From Neorhizobium sp. JUb45 (lineage in GTDB: Bacteria > Pseudomonadota > Alphaproteobacteria > Rhizobiales > Rhizobiaceae), in assembly GCF_004343585.1 (NCBI RefSeq), contig NZ_SLYW01000001.1, positions 744,001 to 808,000 of the forward strand: a stretch of 64,000 nucleotides of DNA. Direction: 5' to 3'. Both the position numbers and the translations under genes were made by a program. The notes below the pieces were generated by a model that was not told the origin of the DNA, did no database searches, and was given only the letters and a program-made list of their open reading frames with translations. The number at the start of each line of letters is the position of its first letter. Position 1 is the first letter of the stretch. Below are positions 51,606 through 60,820 of this stretch, one piece after another.

Positions 51606-53312
51606 ATGGACAGCAAGATTTCCGCATCGGCCAAGGGCATGCAGGCCGCAGGCGTAAAATATCGCGCCTATCCGCAGATCAATATTCCCGACCGCACATG
51701 GCCTTCGAAGGTGATAGACAAGGCGCCGATCTGGTGTTCCGTCGATTTGCGTGATGGCAACCAGTCGCTGGTCAACCCGATGGGGCATGACCGCAAGGCG
51801 CGCATGTTCAAGCTGTTGCTCGACATGGGCTTCAAGGAAATCGAGATCGGTTTCCCGTCGGCCTCGCAGACCGACTTCGATTTTGCCCGCTGGTGCGTGG
51901 AAGAGGGCGGCGTGCCGGAAGATGTGTCCCTGCAGGTGCTGGTGCAGTGCCGCCCGGAACTGATCACCCGCACGTTCGAATCGCTGGAAGGCGCGCACAA
52001 GCCGATCATCCACTTCTACAATTCGACATCCGAACTGCAGCGCCGCGTTGTGTTTGCCAAGGATGTCGGCGGCATCAAGCAGATTGCCGTCGATGCGGCC
52101 AAGATGATCACCGACATGGCGGCAAAGGCCGGCGGCGGTTACCGTTTCGAATATTCGCCGGAGAGCTTTACCGGCACCGAGCTGGACGTGGCGCTGGAGA
52201 TCTGCAACGCGGTGATCGAGGTCGTGAAGCCGACGCCGGACAACAAGCTGATCCTCAACCTGCCGTCCACCGTCGAAATGGCGACGCCGAACATCTATGC
52301 CGACCAGATAGAATGGATGTGCCGCAATATCGACAACCGCGAAAACGTCATCATCTCGTTGCATCCGCACAATGACCGCGGCACCGGCATTGCCGCTACC
52401 GAACTGGGGCTGATGGCTGGCGCCGACCGCGTCGAAGGCACGCTGTTCGGCAATGGTGAGCGCACCGGTAATGTCGACGTGGTGACATTGGCCTTGAACA
52501 TGTTTACGCAAGGTGTTGATCCGGAACTGGATTGCTCCGACATCGAGCGCATCAAGGACGTCTATGAATATTCCAACGAGATGGTCATTCCAGAACGTCA
52601 TCCTTACGTCGGGGAACTGGTCTATACGGCGTTTTCCGGCTCGCACCAGGATGCCATCAACAAGGGCATGAAGGCGATCAAGGTCGCCAACCATCCGGTC
52701 TGGGAAGTGCCGTATCTGCCGATCGACCCGCAGGATGTCGGCCGCTCCTACGAGGCGATCATCCGCATCAACTCGCAGTCGGGCAAGGGTGGCATCGCCT
52801 ATATCCTGCAACAGGATTACGGCATCAACCTGCCACGCAACCTGCAGGTGGAGTTCCGCGAGGAGATCCAGCGTATCACCGACGAAGAGGGCAAGGAGCT
52901 TTCCTCGAAGCGCATCTATGATCGTTTCATCGAGCGTTATGTCGATCAGCCGGAAGGCCGCCTGAAATTCGTCGACCAGAATACCTATCCGGCCGGTGTC
53001 GAGCACAAGGGCATTCGTGTGGTGGCAGCCGAGATCACCGATGGTGGCGAGGTCAAGCGTATCGAGGGCCGGGGCACCGGTCCGATCGATGGCTTCATCA
53101 ACGCTTTGTCGATCTATCTCGGCATGGAACTGTCGGTGAACGACTATTCCGAACACTCGCTGCAGCACGGCTCCAATGCTTCGGCTATCGCCTATGTCGA
53201 GATGCAGCATCCCGGCGGCAAACTTTTTGGCGCAGGCATCAACACGAACATCGTGGCGGCATCGCTGGAAGCCATCGTTTCGGCCGCGAACCGTGTGCTG
53301 GCCGGTCGCTGA
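51606..53312 (+). CDS. leuA: 2-isopropylmalate synthase
   Basis: A 568-residue enzyme condensing acetyl-CoA with 2-ketoisovalerate, the first committed step of leucine synthesis. The catalytic domain opens SVDLRDGNQSLVNPMG and has the metal-binding HPHNDRGTG; the C-terminal domain (about 430-568) is the leucine-binding regulatory LeuA dimer domain with GRGTGPIDGFINAL. The length fits the long (type 2) form. The start MDSKIS follows AAGGACG. Regulation is by feedback and probably by the leucine-rich leader. Confidence 0.95.
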   Translation: MDSKISASAKGMQAAGVKYRAYPQINIPDRTWPSKVIDKAPIWCSVDLRDGNQSLVNPMGHDRKARMFKLLLDMGFKEIEIGFPSASQTDFDFARWCVEEGGVPEDVSLQVLVQCRPELITRTFESLEGAHKPIIHFYNSTSELQRRVVFAKDVGGIKQIAVDAAKMITDMAAKAGGGYRFEYSPESFTGTELDVALEICNAVIEVVKPTPDNKLILNLPSTVEMATPNIYADQIEWMCRNIDNRENVIISLHPHNDRGTGIAATELGLMAGADRVEGTLFGNGERTGNVDVVTLALNMFTQGVDPELDCSDIERIKDVYEYSNEMVIPERHPYVGELVYTAFSGSHQDAINKGMKAIKVANHPVWEVPYLPIDPQDVGRSYEAIIRINSQSGKGGIAYILQQDYGINLPRNLQVEFREEIQRITDEEGKELSSKRIYDRFIERYVDQPEGRLKFVDQNTYPAGVEHKGIRVVAAEITDGGEVKRIEGRGTGPIDGFINALSIYLGMELSVNDYSEHSLQHGSNASAIAYVEMQHPGGKLFGAGINTNIVAASLEAIVSAANRVLAGR

Positions 53313-53336
53313 TCGTCTCTGTCCTGTCTGAAAACG

Positions 53337-53372
53337 AAACGGCCCGGAAGCGATTCCGGGCCGTTTGTTTTT
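53337..53372. terminator. Bidirectional terminator after leuA
   Basis: AAACGGCCCGGAA, a 4-base loop, TTCCGGGCCGTTT then TTTTTT: 13-bp stem. Serves leuA and possibly the convergent anti-sigma gene. Confidence 0.9.
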
Positions 53373-53389
53373 TGAGGAACTGCCGGGTT

Positions 53390-54220
53390 TCAGATCTGTC
53401 CGGCGATCTTTGCAGCGATGGAATCAAGCGTCGCGTCGGCGGAAGGGCCGGTGAGCACATAATCCGTCTGGTCGCGATGCCAGCCGATCAGGCCGATATC
53501 GTCACGGATCTGTTCGGCCAGGTTCTGGTCGTTGCCGATCAGGTTGCGGGCAAAGCAGATCGAAATGATGCTGCCGTCCTCGTCACGATAGACCAGTTGG
53601 CCGACCGGCTTGCCGGCTGCTGAAAACAGGCGCCCGCCGAGAAATTCCAGCTTTTCGGCACTCAGGTCGGGAACGCGAAACGAGACGCCCGTTGTTGCCA
53701 TCAGCCAGTCGACCAGATGCGGCGAATCGGATGCCGGTACTTCGACGAGATGTTCGGTCTGACGCGAAAAGACGCGGTGGTGGGTGGCGATGTCTTCCAG
53801 CCAGCCGCTGGTGACGGGCATGGCTAGATCGGCAAAGGTCTGCATCTGCGGGCGGCTGCCGATCATGTAACCGATGCCGCCGGCAGCCAGTACAAGCAGA
53901 GCACAGGCGGCAATAGCCTGTCGGCGCGTTGGTTTGAAGGGCAGGGTGGGGCTTTGTGCCTGCGGCAGGCGCACGGCCTTGCGCGGCGGTGTGGCCGTCT
54001 TGATGTTGCGCACCAGCGTCAACGGAACCGGTTCGCGCAGCACTTCAGCAAAAGCCTGGCTGCCGAAATCCGAACCGCGGCGCAATTCGTCCTGCGCGGC
54101 GCATGCCTGTGGGTCGTCGGCAAGCAGCGCGTCGACCTCGGCCTGTTCAAGCTCGTTCAGTTCGCCGTCCATTGCCGAAGACAGGCGGTTATCGAGCGTC
54201 GCGTCCTGCGAATGCGGCAT
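53390..54220 (-). CDS. Membrane-bound anti-sigma factor
   Basis: A 276-residue anti-sigma factor. The N-terminal 60 residues (LDNRLSSAMDGELNELEQAE) are the sigma-binding domain of the RsiW/zinc-free anti-sigma kind. One membrane helix (AIAACALLVLAAGGIGYMI, about residues 102-120) leads to a periplasmic domain. It presumably holds the ECF sigma factor upstream inactive until an envelope signal arrives. It starts 3 bases after the sigma stop. Confidence 0.85.
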   Translation of the reverse strand: MPHSQDATLDNRLSSAMDGELNELEQAEVDALLADDPQACAAQDELRRGSDFGSQAFAEVLREPVPLTLVRNIKTATPPRKAVRLPQAQSPTLPFKPTRRQAIAACALLVLAAGGIGYMIGSRPQMQTFADLAMPVTSGWLEDIATHHRVFSRQTEHLVEVPASDSPHLVDWLMATTGVSFRVPDLSAEKLEFLGGRLFSAAGKPVGQLVYRDEDGSIISICFARNLIGNDQNLAEQIRDDIGLIGWHRDQTDYVLTGPSADATLDSIAAKIAGQI

Positions 54221-54223
54221 GGG

Positions 54224-54688
54224 TCAGGCTCTCCGCTCTGCGCTGTCGATTGTCAGGCCGGCAAAATGCTGACGCGCAAGAGCAAGCTGGGCGGTGACCG
54301 CCTCCACATCAATGGCGAGAATATCGGCGGCTTCGGCATAACGGTGTTCTTCGACGGCAACGAGCAGGAAACTTGCCGCGGCGCCTGCGGGCATGCCGAG
54401 TATGGCCTGATGCTGGGCAAAGCCATTGGCGTGGCTCTCCGCTGCGCCCAACGCACGCTTTTTGGCGTCTTCCATCCACACGGTGCGAATCAGCGAAAAG
54501 ACCCAGCTTTCAAGCCGTGTGGCGCCATCGAAATGCGGTGCCTGCATGACGGCCCTGGCACAGGCTTCGCGCACCAGTTCATCGACCACATCCGGCTGAC
54601 CGCAATACGCGAGCGCAAAGCGCCGCAGCCTCGGTAAAAGGGTCACGAGGTCGCGTCTGATATCTGTCAGATCCGGCTGCAGTGTCAT
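54224..54688 (-). CDS. ECF sigma factor
   Basis: A 154-residue extracytoplasmic-function sigma factor. Region 2 corresponds to LPRLRRFALAYCGQPDVVDELVREACARAV and region 4 to MPAGAAASFLLVAVEEHRYAEAADIL. The sequence is divergent from typical ECFs, particularly in region 2.4, where the usual DxVQ(E/D)xF is replaced by VVDELVREAC. It should direct transcription of envelope-response genes. Operonic with its anti-sigma. A self-recognition promoter was not found upstream. Confidence 0.8.
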   Translation of the reverse strand: MTLQPDLTDIRRDLVTLLPRLRRFALAYCGQPDVVDELVREACARAVMQAPHFDGATRLESWVFSLIRTVWMEDAKKRALGAAESHANGFAQHQAILGMPAGAAASFLLVAVEEHRYAEAADILAIDVEAVTAQLALARQHFAGLTIDSAERRA

Positions 54689-54775
54689 GTCCGTCCGATG
54701 CGTTGGAGTGATGGTACTGGCATGCGAATGCGGAGAATTTGCGATATTGAAACATCTCTGGCTTTCGCCAGGCTG

Positions 54776-55744
54776 TCATGGCGATTGCACAGGCACCACC
54801 TGCGGCTTGATTGCCAGCGTCTCACGCGGATCGTGACCGTAAAACAGCCGGGTGTTGTCGAGCGAGATAGCATCAGCCGCCTCGGTCAGTCCGTGGCGTT
54901 CGCAGATCAGGTTCCATGCGCCGGGTTCGCCCGTCAGCGTGAAGAGGTTGTAGGCGGCGCGCGGCTTGTGGCCGCCCGGCCCCTGGGAGGCGGAGGCGAT
55001 GCCGACGACCGGGATCTGGCCACCGCTATGGGTTCTCAGGAAGTGGACCGTGTCGAGATGGGTATGGCCATGCAGAATCAGTTCCGCGCCGCCCATGGAC
55101 ATGGCTGCGTTGAAACGGCGGATGCCGATCATGCGTTTGTGGCGGGCGGCAGCACCCCGAATCGGCGGGTGGTGAATGAGAACGACCCGGAACAGGCCTT
55201 CTTCACCGGCCTTTTTCAACAGTTCCACTGTTTCGCGCGCCTGCCGGGAGCTGAAAAAGCCGGTGGCGGAAAAAGGCGGTGTGGCCAGTGAGGTGGAACA
55301 GCCGATGATGGCGATCGGCCCGCGGCGGCGATAGGTCGGGAAAACGTGGTCGTCGTCCGGCCATTGCTGAGGACTGTCGTCACCGGCGATGAACGGGTAC
55401 CAGCGCTTCACCGACTTGTCGTGCGCGCCGGGCACATAGGCATCGTGATTGCCGGGCACGACCGTCGTGTCCAGCGGTTCACCAACGCTTTCCAGCCATT
55501 CACCAGCCAGCCGGATTTCAATCTCGGTGGCAAGATTGACGAGATCGCCGGTGATCATCAGATGGTCGGGATCATGGTCGCGGATATCGCTCAGGAGCAG
55601 ATCCAGCGTATTGACAAGCAGATGCTTGCGCCGGTTGCGGTGCCAGTTGATGAAGCCGGTAATCCGCTTGGAAAATAGCTCGCGCAACGTCAACTGCGGA
55701 AGCGGGCCGAGATGGATATCGGAAATATGCGCGAACCTGTACAT
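54776..55744 (-). CDS. Metallophosphoesterase
   Basis: A 322-residue calcineurin-like phosphoesterase. All motifs are visible: HISDIHLG, ITGDLVN, VPGNHDA, IHHPPI and HGHTHLD, coordinating two metals. The substrate is unknown; cyclic-nucleotide or nucleotide-sugar phosphodiesterase are candidates. ATG at 55744 (MYRFAHISD) is preferred. It is divergent, with 41 bases, from the Nudix gene. Confidence 0.88.
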   Translation of the reverse strand: MYRFAHISDIHLGPLPQLTLRELFSKRITGFINWHRNRRKHLLVNTLDLLLSDIRDHDPDHLMITGDLVNLATEIEIRLAGEWLESVGEPLDTTVVPGNHDAYVPGAHDKSVKRWYPFIAGDDSPQQWPDDDHVFPTYRRRGPIAIIGCSTSLATPPFSATGFFSSRQARETVELLKKAGEEGLFRVVLIHHPPIRGAAARHKRMIGIRRFNAAMSMGGAELILHGHTHLDTVHFLRTHSGGQIPVVGIASASQGPGGHKPRAAYNLFTLTGEPGAWNLICERHGLTEAADAISLDNTRLFYGHDPRETLAIKPQVVPVQSP

Positions 55745-55785
55745 GGGGTCATGACATAGGGCTGTGAGGTCCAAGGAGCAAGCTT

Positions 55786-56274
55786 ATGAGTGACGAAGGC
55801 ATCCCGGAAATTTCCCGTAAAAGCACCAGGATGATGGTGTGGTTGCTGCACCGTTATTTTCTGCTGACGCGCAGCATGACACTCGGTGTGCGCGCTGCCT
55901 GCTTCGACGAGGAGGGCCGGGTGTTTCTGGTGCGCCATACCTACGTGCCGGGATGGTATTTTCCCGGCGGTGGGGTTGAGCGGGGGGAAACAGCGAATGC
56001 GGCGCTTTCGAAAGAACTGCGCGAGGAAGGAAATCTGGAAATTCAGGGCTATCCACAGCTTTTCGCCAGCTATTTCAATCGCGGCGCCAGCAAGCGCGAT
56101 CATGTCCTTTTTTACCGCGTGGACGTCAAGCAAACGTCTGTACGTTTACCTGACAGGGAGATTGCCGAAAGCGGTTTTTACTCTCTCGACGCTTTGCCAG
56201 AAGGCGTGACAAAGTCGACTTTAAGCCGGCTGAAAGAATTGTCCGGCGAATCAAAATTGCAAGACTACTGGTAG
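55786..56274 (+). CDS. Nudix hydrolase
   Basis: A 162-residue Nudix hydrolase. The Nudix box is GGGVERGETANAALSKELRE followed by EGNL: it keeps the metal-binding EE but has K for R and N for G at consensus positions (REUXEEXGU). It hydrolyses nucleoside diphosphates linked to other groups. AAGGAG precedes the ATG. Confidence 0.87.
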   Translation: MSDEGIPEISRKSTRMMVWLLHRYFLLTRSMTLGVRAACFDEEGRVFLVRHTYVPGWYFPGGGVERGETANAALSKELREEGNLEIQGYPQLFASYFNRGASKRDHVLFYRVDVKQTSVRLPDREIAESGFYSLDALPEGVTKSTLSRLKELSGESKLQDYW

Positions 56275-56363
56275 GATACTTAAGCCAGAACACATTCACC
56301 TGCTGGTTGCTTGCAACTGCATGTATCGTTGATCATCATGTCCTAATAAATGGGGAGATGGGT

Positions 56364-56522
56364 ATGACGAAGATCGAGATGGCAATCGACCACCTGATGG
56401 CGACGCACAAGTTGGCAGTGCAGGAACACGAGGTGATGCTGGCCTATTTCATCGGGCTTGCACTGGAAGAAGCAAGGGAGGAGTTGGTGCGCCGTCGCCG
56501 GACGCGCGTCGCACTCAACTGA
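56364..56522 (+). CDS. Small helical protein, 52 residues
   Basis: A 52-residue ORF, MTKIEMAIDHLMATHKLAVQ and on, predicted as one long amphipathic helix with an Arg-rich end (RRRRTR). A GGGGAG site precedes the ATG by about 7 bases, and an isolated promoter region lies before it. No known family recognised. Confidence 0.6.
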   Translation: MTKIEMAIDHLMATHKLAVQEHEVMLAYFIGLALEEAREELVRRRRTRVALN

Positions 56523-56555
56523 TCAGAAAGACAGGATTCACCACCTCGCAATCCG

Positions 56556-57545
56556 CTACTTCACCTTGCCGACACTTTCGCGTGTGTGCGGCAGGGTGAG
56601 GTCGATTTGGGGACCGACCGGCACGATGCCGGTGGGATTGATGGTTTTGTGGCTGCGGTAATAATGGCCCTTGATATGCTCCATGTTCACCGTGTCGGCG
56701 ATGCCCGGCTGCTGGTAGAGATCGCGCAGATAACCTGAGAGATTGGGGTAATCGGCGATACGGCGGATATTGCACTTGAAGTGGCCGACATAGACCGGAT
56801 CGAAACGGACAAGAGTGGTGAACAGCCGCCAGTCTGCTTCCGTGGTTTTTTCTCCGAACAGGTAGCGGCTTGAGGAAAGCCGGGTCTCCAGCATATCCAG
56901 AGTTTCGAAGAGTTTGACGACGGCCTCTTCATAGGCCTCCTGCGTGGTGGCGAAACCGGCGCGGTAGACGCCGTTATTGACCGTTGCATAGATCACCGCA
57001 TTGAGCGCATCGATCTCATCGCGCAGCTCGGATGGATAAAAATCGTCGGTCGAGCCGGTCAGGCCGTCGAAGGCGGTGTTGAACATGCGGATGATTTCCG
57101 CGCTTTCATTCGACACGATGGTCTGCTCTCGCTTGTCCCACAGCACCGGCACGGTGACCCGGCCGGAATAGTGCGGATCGGCTTTCAAATAGATCTGGTA
57201 AAGATAGTCGAGACCATAAAGGGTATCGCCGGTGGCGCCTGCGGGCTTTTTGAACTCCCAGCCGTTTTCCAGCATCAGGTAATCGACGACTGACACCGAG
57301 ATCAGGTCTTCCAGCTTCTTCAGCTTGCGAAAAATCAGCGTGCGGTGAGCCCAGGGACAGGCGAGCGAGACATAGAGGTGGTAACGCCCGGCTTCGGCCT
57401 TGAAACCTTCGCGGCCGGTCGGACCAGCCGAGCCATCCGCGGTCAGCCAGTTGCGGAACTGCGATTGCGACCGCTCGAAACGGCCCTTGGTGGCTTTCGT
57501 ATCATACCAGACGTCCTGCCACTTGCCGTCGACGAGCATACCCAT
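56556..57545 (-). CDS. Glutathionyl-hydroquinone reductase, omega-like GST
   Basis: A 329-residue protein of the YqjG/ECM4 family (xi-class GST). The catalytic Cys is in SLACPWAHRTLIFRKLK, and the C-terminal region has NNGVYRAGFA and the conserved LTTLVRFDPVYVGHFKCNI. It reduces glutathionyl-hydroquinones. Start at ATG 57545 after AAGGAA; ATG 57539 possible. The C-terminus completes the family length (about 325). Confidence 0.92.
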   Translation of the reverse strand: MGMLVDGKWQDVWYDTKATKGRFERSQSQFRNWLTADGSAGPTGREGFKAEAGRYHLYVSLACPWAHRTLIFRKLKKLEDLISVSVVDYLMLENGWEFKKPAGATGDTLYGLDYLYQIYLKADPHYSGRVTVPVLWDKREQTIVSNESAEIIRMFNTAFDGLTGSTDDFYPSELRDEIDALNAVIYATVNNGVYRAGFATTQEAYEEAVVKLFETLDMLETRLSSSRYLFGEKTTEADWRLFTTLVRFDPVYVGHFKCNIRRIADYPNLSGYLRDLYQQPGIADTVNMEHIKGHYYRSHKTINPTGIVPVGPQIDLTLPHTRESVGKVK

Positions 57546-57805
57546 GATGAAATTCCTTCCGTGTTCTGCTGCATAGATACGACAACGCAGGCAGATATCG
57601 AGGCGCGAAATTGCGAACAGTGAGTTTTGTGTTGGACGGACGAAAAAAATCCTGCTAACCGCGTTTTCACAAATTTCTGGGAACCATCCATTCATGACCG
57701 AGCCAAGAGCACTGCGACGACGCTGATCCTTCGACAAGACGCTTCAACAGGCGTCAACGAGATCACTTGTCCTGTCCGCTCTTATTTCTACGGCTTCGGT
57801 TCACC

Positions 57806-58321
57806 ATGGCTCCGCAACTTCTCGAAAAGCACGACCTCGTTTATCTCACGGAAGACGCGTCTCACGACGACGTCATCGAACTGATCAATGCCGAGGCTTT
57901 TGGCCCCGGCCGGTTCGTCAAGGCGGCAGCGCGTATCCGTGAGCAGGGGCCGCATGACCGTTCGCTGTCTTTCGTCTGCACCGATTACGGCGAAACCATC
58001 GGTTCGGTGCGGATGACGCCGGTTCTGGCCGGCGGCGTCAAGGCGCATATGCTCGGGCCGCTGGCCGTGCGGCCGTCGCACAAGAACCGCGGGATTGGCC
58101 GCGAACTGGTGCGCATCGCCATCGAGGCGGCACGGCGCAAGGGGTCGGAAGGTGTCATCCTCGTTGGCGACCCGCCTTATTACATGCCGCTCGGTTTCGT
58201 GAAGGTCGCCTATGGCGCGCTCGAATTTCCCGGCCCTGTCGATCCCGGCCGCGTGCTGATCGTGCCGATGGCCGACGACATTGCCGAACGCCTGAAGGGC
58301 AAAATCGGCTGGCGCCCGTAA
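57806..58321 (+). CDS. GNAT-family N-acetyltransferase
   Basis: A 171-residue GNAT protein of the YhbS type. Acetyl-CoA motif A is RPSHKNRGIGRELVRIAIE and the later GDPPYYMPLGFVKV is typical of YhbS-like acetyltransferases. The substrate is unknown. There is no clear ribosome site before the ATG; an in-frame TTG 13 codons upstream might be used. Divergent from the GST gene. Confidence 0.83.
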   Translation: MAPQLLEKHDLVYLTEDASHDDVIELINAEAFGPGRFVKAAARIREQGPHDRSLSFVCTDYGETIGSVRMTPVLAGGVKAHMLGPLAVRPSHKNRGIGRELVRIAIEAARRKGSEGVILVGDPPYYMPLGFVKVAYGALEFPGPVDPGRVLIVPMADDIAERLKGKIGWRP

Positions 58322-58401
58322 ATCAAACCCTCTAAATCTTGCCGGGCATCAGGTCGGGCGAAATGTCGCCGACGGTGAATGCGTGCCGAGGGGGCTTTGG
58401 A

Positions 58402-59715
58402 ATGACGGGAATTTCCATCGATGCGGCTTTGGATCGGGCAGGCACGGGCGCCTATCAGCGCCGCCTGCTCGGCATATTCGGCCTTGTCTGGACAGCGGAT
58501 GCAATGCAGGTTCTGGCGGTCGGTTTTACCGCCGCCTCGATCGCCACAAGCTTTGGCCTGACCATACCGCAGGCACTGCAGGCGGGCACATTGTTCTTTC
58601 TGGGCATGCTGATCGGTGCTGCCGTCTGCGGCAAGCTGGCCGATCGTTATGGCCGCCGCCGGGTTCTGATCTTCACCGTCGCCTGCGATGCGCTGTTCGG
58701 TACGCTGGCGATTTTCTCTCCTGATTTCACCAGCCTGATCGTTCTGCGTTTTCTCACCGGCTTTGCGGTCGGCGGCACGCTGCCGGTCGATTATGCGATG
58801 ATGGCGGAATTCCTGCCGGCGAAAAACCGTGGCCGCTGGCTGGTCATGCTCGAAGGTTTCTGGGCGGTCGGCACGCTGATCGTGGCGCTGACGGCCTGGG
58901 CCACCAGCCTTGCCGGGTTGGAGGATGGCTGGCGTTACATCCTCGCCGTCAATGCGGTGCCGGCCATCATCGGTATCGGCCTGCGTTTTCTGGTGCCGGA
59001 ATCGCCGCTCTATCTGTTGCGCAATGGACGCGGTGATGAGGCCAAAGTGGTTATCAACCGCATCCTCGCCGGCAACGGCAAGCCTGAACTCGGTGCCGAT
59101 ATCAGTCTCGTCAAGCCGCCGGTGGTGAAGAGTGTCGGCCTATTTTCGCCAAAACTGCGCCAGCGCAGTGTCATGATGCTGGCGATCTGGTTTCTGGTGT
59201 CGATCTCCTATTACGGCGTCTTCACATGGATGCCGCCGAAACTTGCGGCCGATGGTTTTGGTTTCGTGCGTGGTTACGGTTTTCTCGTGCTGGTCGCACT
59301 GGCGCAATTGCCGGGTTATGCGCTCGCCGCCTATGGCGTCGAGGCCTGGGGGCGGCGGCCGACTTTGGTGGCCTTCTGCCTGCTGTCGGCTTTCGGTTGC
59401 CTGCTGTTCGTGATCGCCGATGGCGGTTTTCTGGTCGCCGCGGCGCTGCTGCTGATGAGCTTTGCGCTGCTCGGCACCTGGGGTGCGCTTTACGCCTACA
59501 CGCCGGAACTCTATCCGACGGCCTCGCGTGCCACCGGCATGGGGGCGGCGGGGGCTATGGCGCGGCTTGGCGGTCTTCTGGCGCCGTCGGTGATGGCCTT
59601 TGTCGTGTCCGACGGGCTTGGCCTTGCGATCGGCGTGTTTGCCGGCCTGCTGGTACTGGCCGCTGCAGCGGCGCTGATGATCGACGCCGAAACCAAGGAT
59701 GTTTCGCTGTCGTGA
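58402..59715 (+). CDS. MFS transporter
   Basis: A 437-residue major facilitator transporter with 12 membrane segments. The loop 2-3 motif GKLADRYGRRR and the repeated region LVPESPLYLLRNGRGDEAK of the metabolite:H+ symporter/SP-like subfamily are present, with later GAYGVEAWGRRPT corresponding to loop 8-9. The substrate could be a sugar or aromatic acid (niacin-transporter-like). ATG at 58402 follows GAGGGGG. Alternative longer starts are improbable. Confidence 0.85.
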   Translation: MTGISIDAALDRAGTGAYQRRLLGIFGLVWTADAMQVLAVGFTAASIATSFGLTIPQALQAGTLFFLGMLIGAAVCGKLADRYGRRRVLIFTVACDALFGTLAIFSPDFTSLIVLRFLTGFAVGGTLPVDYAMMAEFLPAKNRGRWLVMLEGFWAVGTLIVALTAWATSLAGLEDGWRYILAVNAVPAIIGIGLRFLVPESPLYLLRNGRGDEAKVVINRILAGNGKPELGADISLVKPPVVKSVGLFSPKLRQRSVMMLAIWFLVSISYYGVFTWMPPKLAADGFGFVRGYGFLVLVALAQLPGYALAAYGVEAWGRRPTLVAFCLLSAFGCLLFVIADGGFLVAAALLLMSFALLGTWGALYAYTPELYPTASRATGMGAAGAMARLGGLLAPSVMAFVVSDGLGLAIGVFAGLLVLAAAAALMIDAETKDVSLS

Positions 59716-59722
59716 TCTGATC

Positions 59723-59748
59723 CGGGCACCGTCTGCTGACGGTGCCCG
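59723..59748. terminator. Terminator between MFS and metallo-beta-lactamase-fold genes
   Basis: CGGGCACCGTC, a 4-base loop, GACGGTGCCCG: 11-bp stem between convergent genes, followed by TTTCC. Confidence 0.78.
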
Positions 59749-59755
59749 TTTCCGT

Positions 59756-60730
59756 TCAGTAGCTGGCTTTATAGACCAGCGGTACCCATTCGTAATTCGT
59801 TTCGTCGCGGCGGACATGGCCGATGCCGGGGAAGGCGTGGTGCGCGCCGGCCACCAGATACTTTTTGTCTGCCGCATCCGCAAAAGCGAGAGCGCGGCTT
59901 GCTGCCGCCGCCTTCTGATCGACGTCGAAGGACACGGTGATTTCCGGGTGATCATATTGCAGCACGTCGCCATGGGCGATGTCGCCCCAGAAGATGATAT
60001 TCTCGCCCTTGCTCTCGACGATGATGCCGCTGTGACCCGCTGTGTGACCGGCATGCAGGACGGAACCGAAGCCGGGGATCGGTGCGGCATTGTCGGCAAA
60101 GGTCTGGAACTTTCCGGCTTCGACATAAGGGCCGACGGATTTTTCGGCCTGGGTGATCTGCGGGCCGAGTGTCTTGTCGGCCTTGGCTTTGGCATCCGCC
60201 TTCAGCCAGAAATCGGCTTCGCGCTGGTTCACATGCAGGATGGCGTTTTCGAAAACGCGCTTGCCGTTGATGACGAGACCGCCGGAATGATCGGCATGGA
60301 TATGGGTGAGGATGACGTCGTCGATCTCCGATGTCTTGTAGCCCGACGCTTCGATATTGGCGACGAGTTTGCCGAGCGATGGCCCCATCAGGTCGCCGGT
60401 GCCGGCATCGATGAGAACCAGCCGTTCACTGGTATTGACGAGGAAGGCGTTGACCGAGGTCTCGCTGTCGCCGGCCTGAAAATGACCTTCCAGATAGGTC
60501 TCGGCGTCAGCCTCCTTGATGTTCTTGTAGATCTTCGCCATCGGCAGTTTGATGGTGCCATCGGACAGTGCTGTGACTTCGTAATCGCCGAGTTTCAGGC
60601 GGTAGAAGCTGGGCACTTGTGTGCCGATGATGGCAGCCTTGGCGAAGGCGCTGACGGGCAGGGCGGAGATTGCACCGGCGGCCAATGCCAGGCCGGCGGT
60701 GTTGGTGAGAAGCGAGCGACGGGTCTGCAT
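59756..60730 (-). CDS. Tat-exported metallo-beta-lactamase-fold hydrolase
   Basis: A 324-residue hydrolase of the metallo-beta-lactamase superfamily. The N-terminus is a twin-arginine signal (TRRSLLTNTAGLALAAGAIS to AFA). Metal ligands are HIHADHSGG, the later HTAGHS and GDIAHGDVL. The family includes lactonases and quorum-quenching enzymes, but the substrate is unknown. The divergent LysR gene may regulate it. Confidence 0.85.
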   Translation of the reverse strand: MQTRRSLLTNTAGLALAAGAISALPVSAFAKAAIIGTQVPSFYRLKLGDYEVTALSDGTIKLPMAKIYKNIKEADAETYLEGHFQAGDSETSVNAFLVNTSERLVLIDAGTGDLMGPSLGKLVANIEASGYKTSEIDDVILTHIHADHSGGLVINGKRVFENAILHVNQREADFWLKADAKAKADKTLGPQITQAEKSVGPYVEAGKFQTFADNAAPIPGFGSVLHAGHTAGHSGIIVESKGENIIFWGDIAHGDVLQYDHPEITVSFDVDQKAAAASRALAFADAADKKYLVAGAHHAFPGIGHVRRDETNYEWVPLVYKASY

Positions 60731-60820
60731 GGAAAACTCCAGATCGATTGATAGGCGGTCTTGAACTGACCTGGAGAGCACGTATGTATCGGTGCATCAG
60801 CAAACAAATCGATCCGGCTC

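Noticed and set aside
51492..53210. A 572-residue open frame antisense to leuA
   Set aside because: It is a mirror of leuA codon use, with no recognisable domain; leuA motifs are complete.
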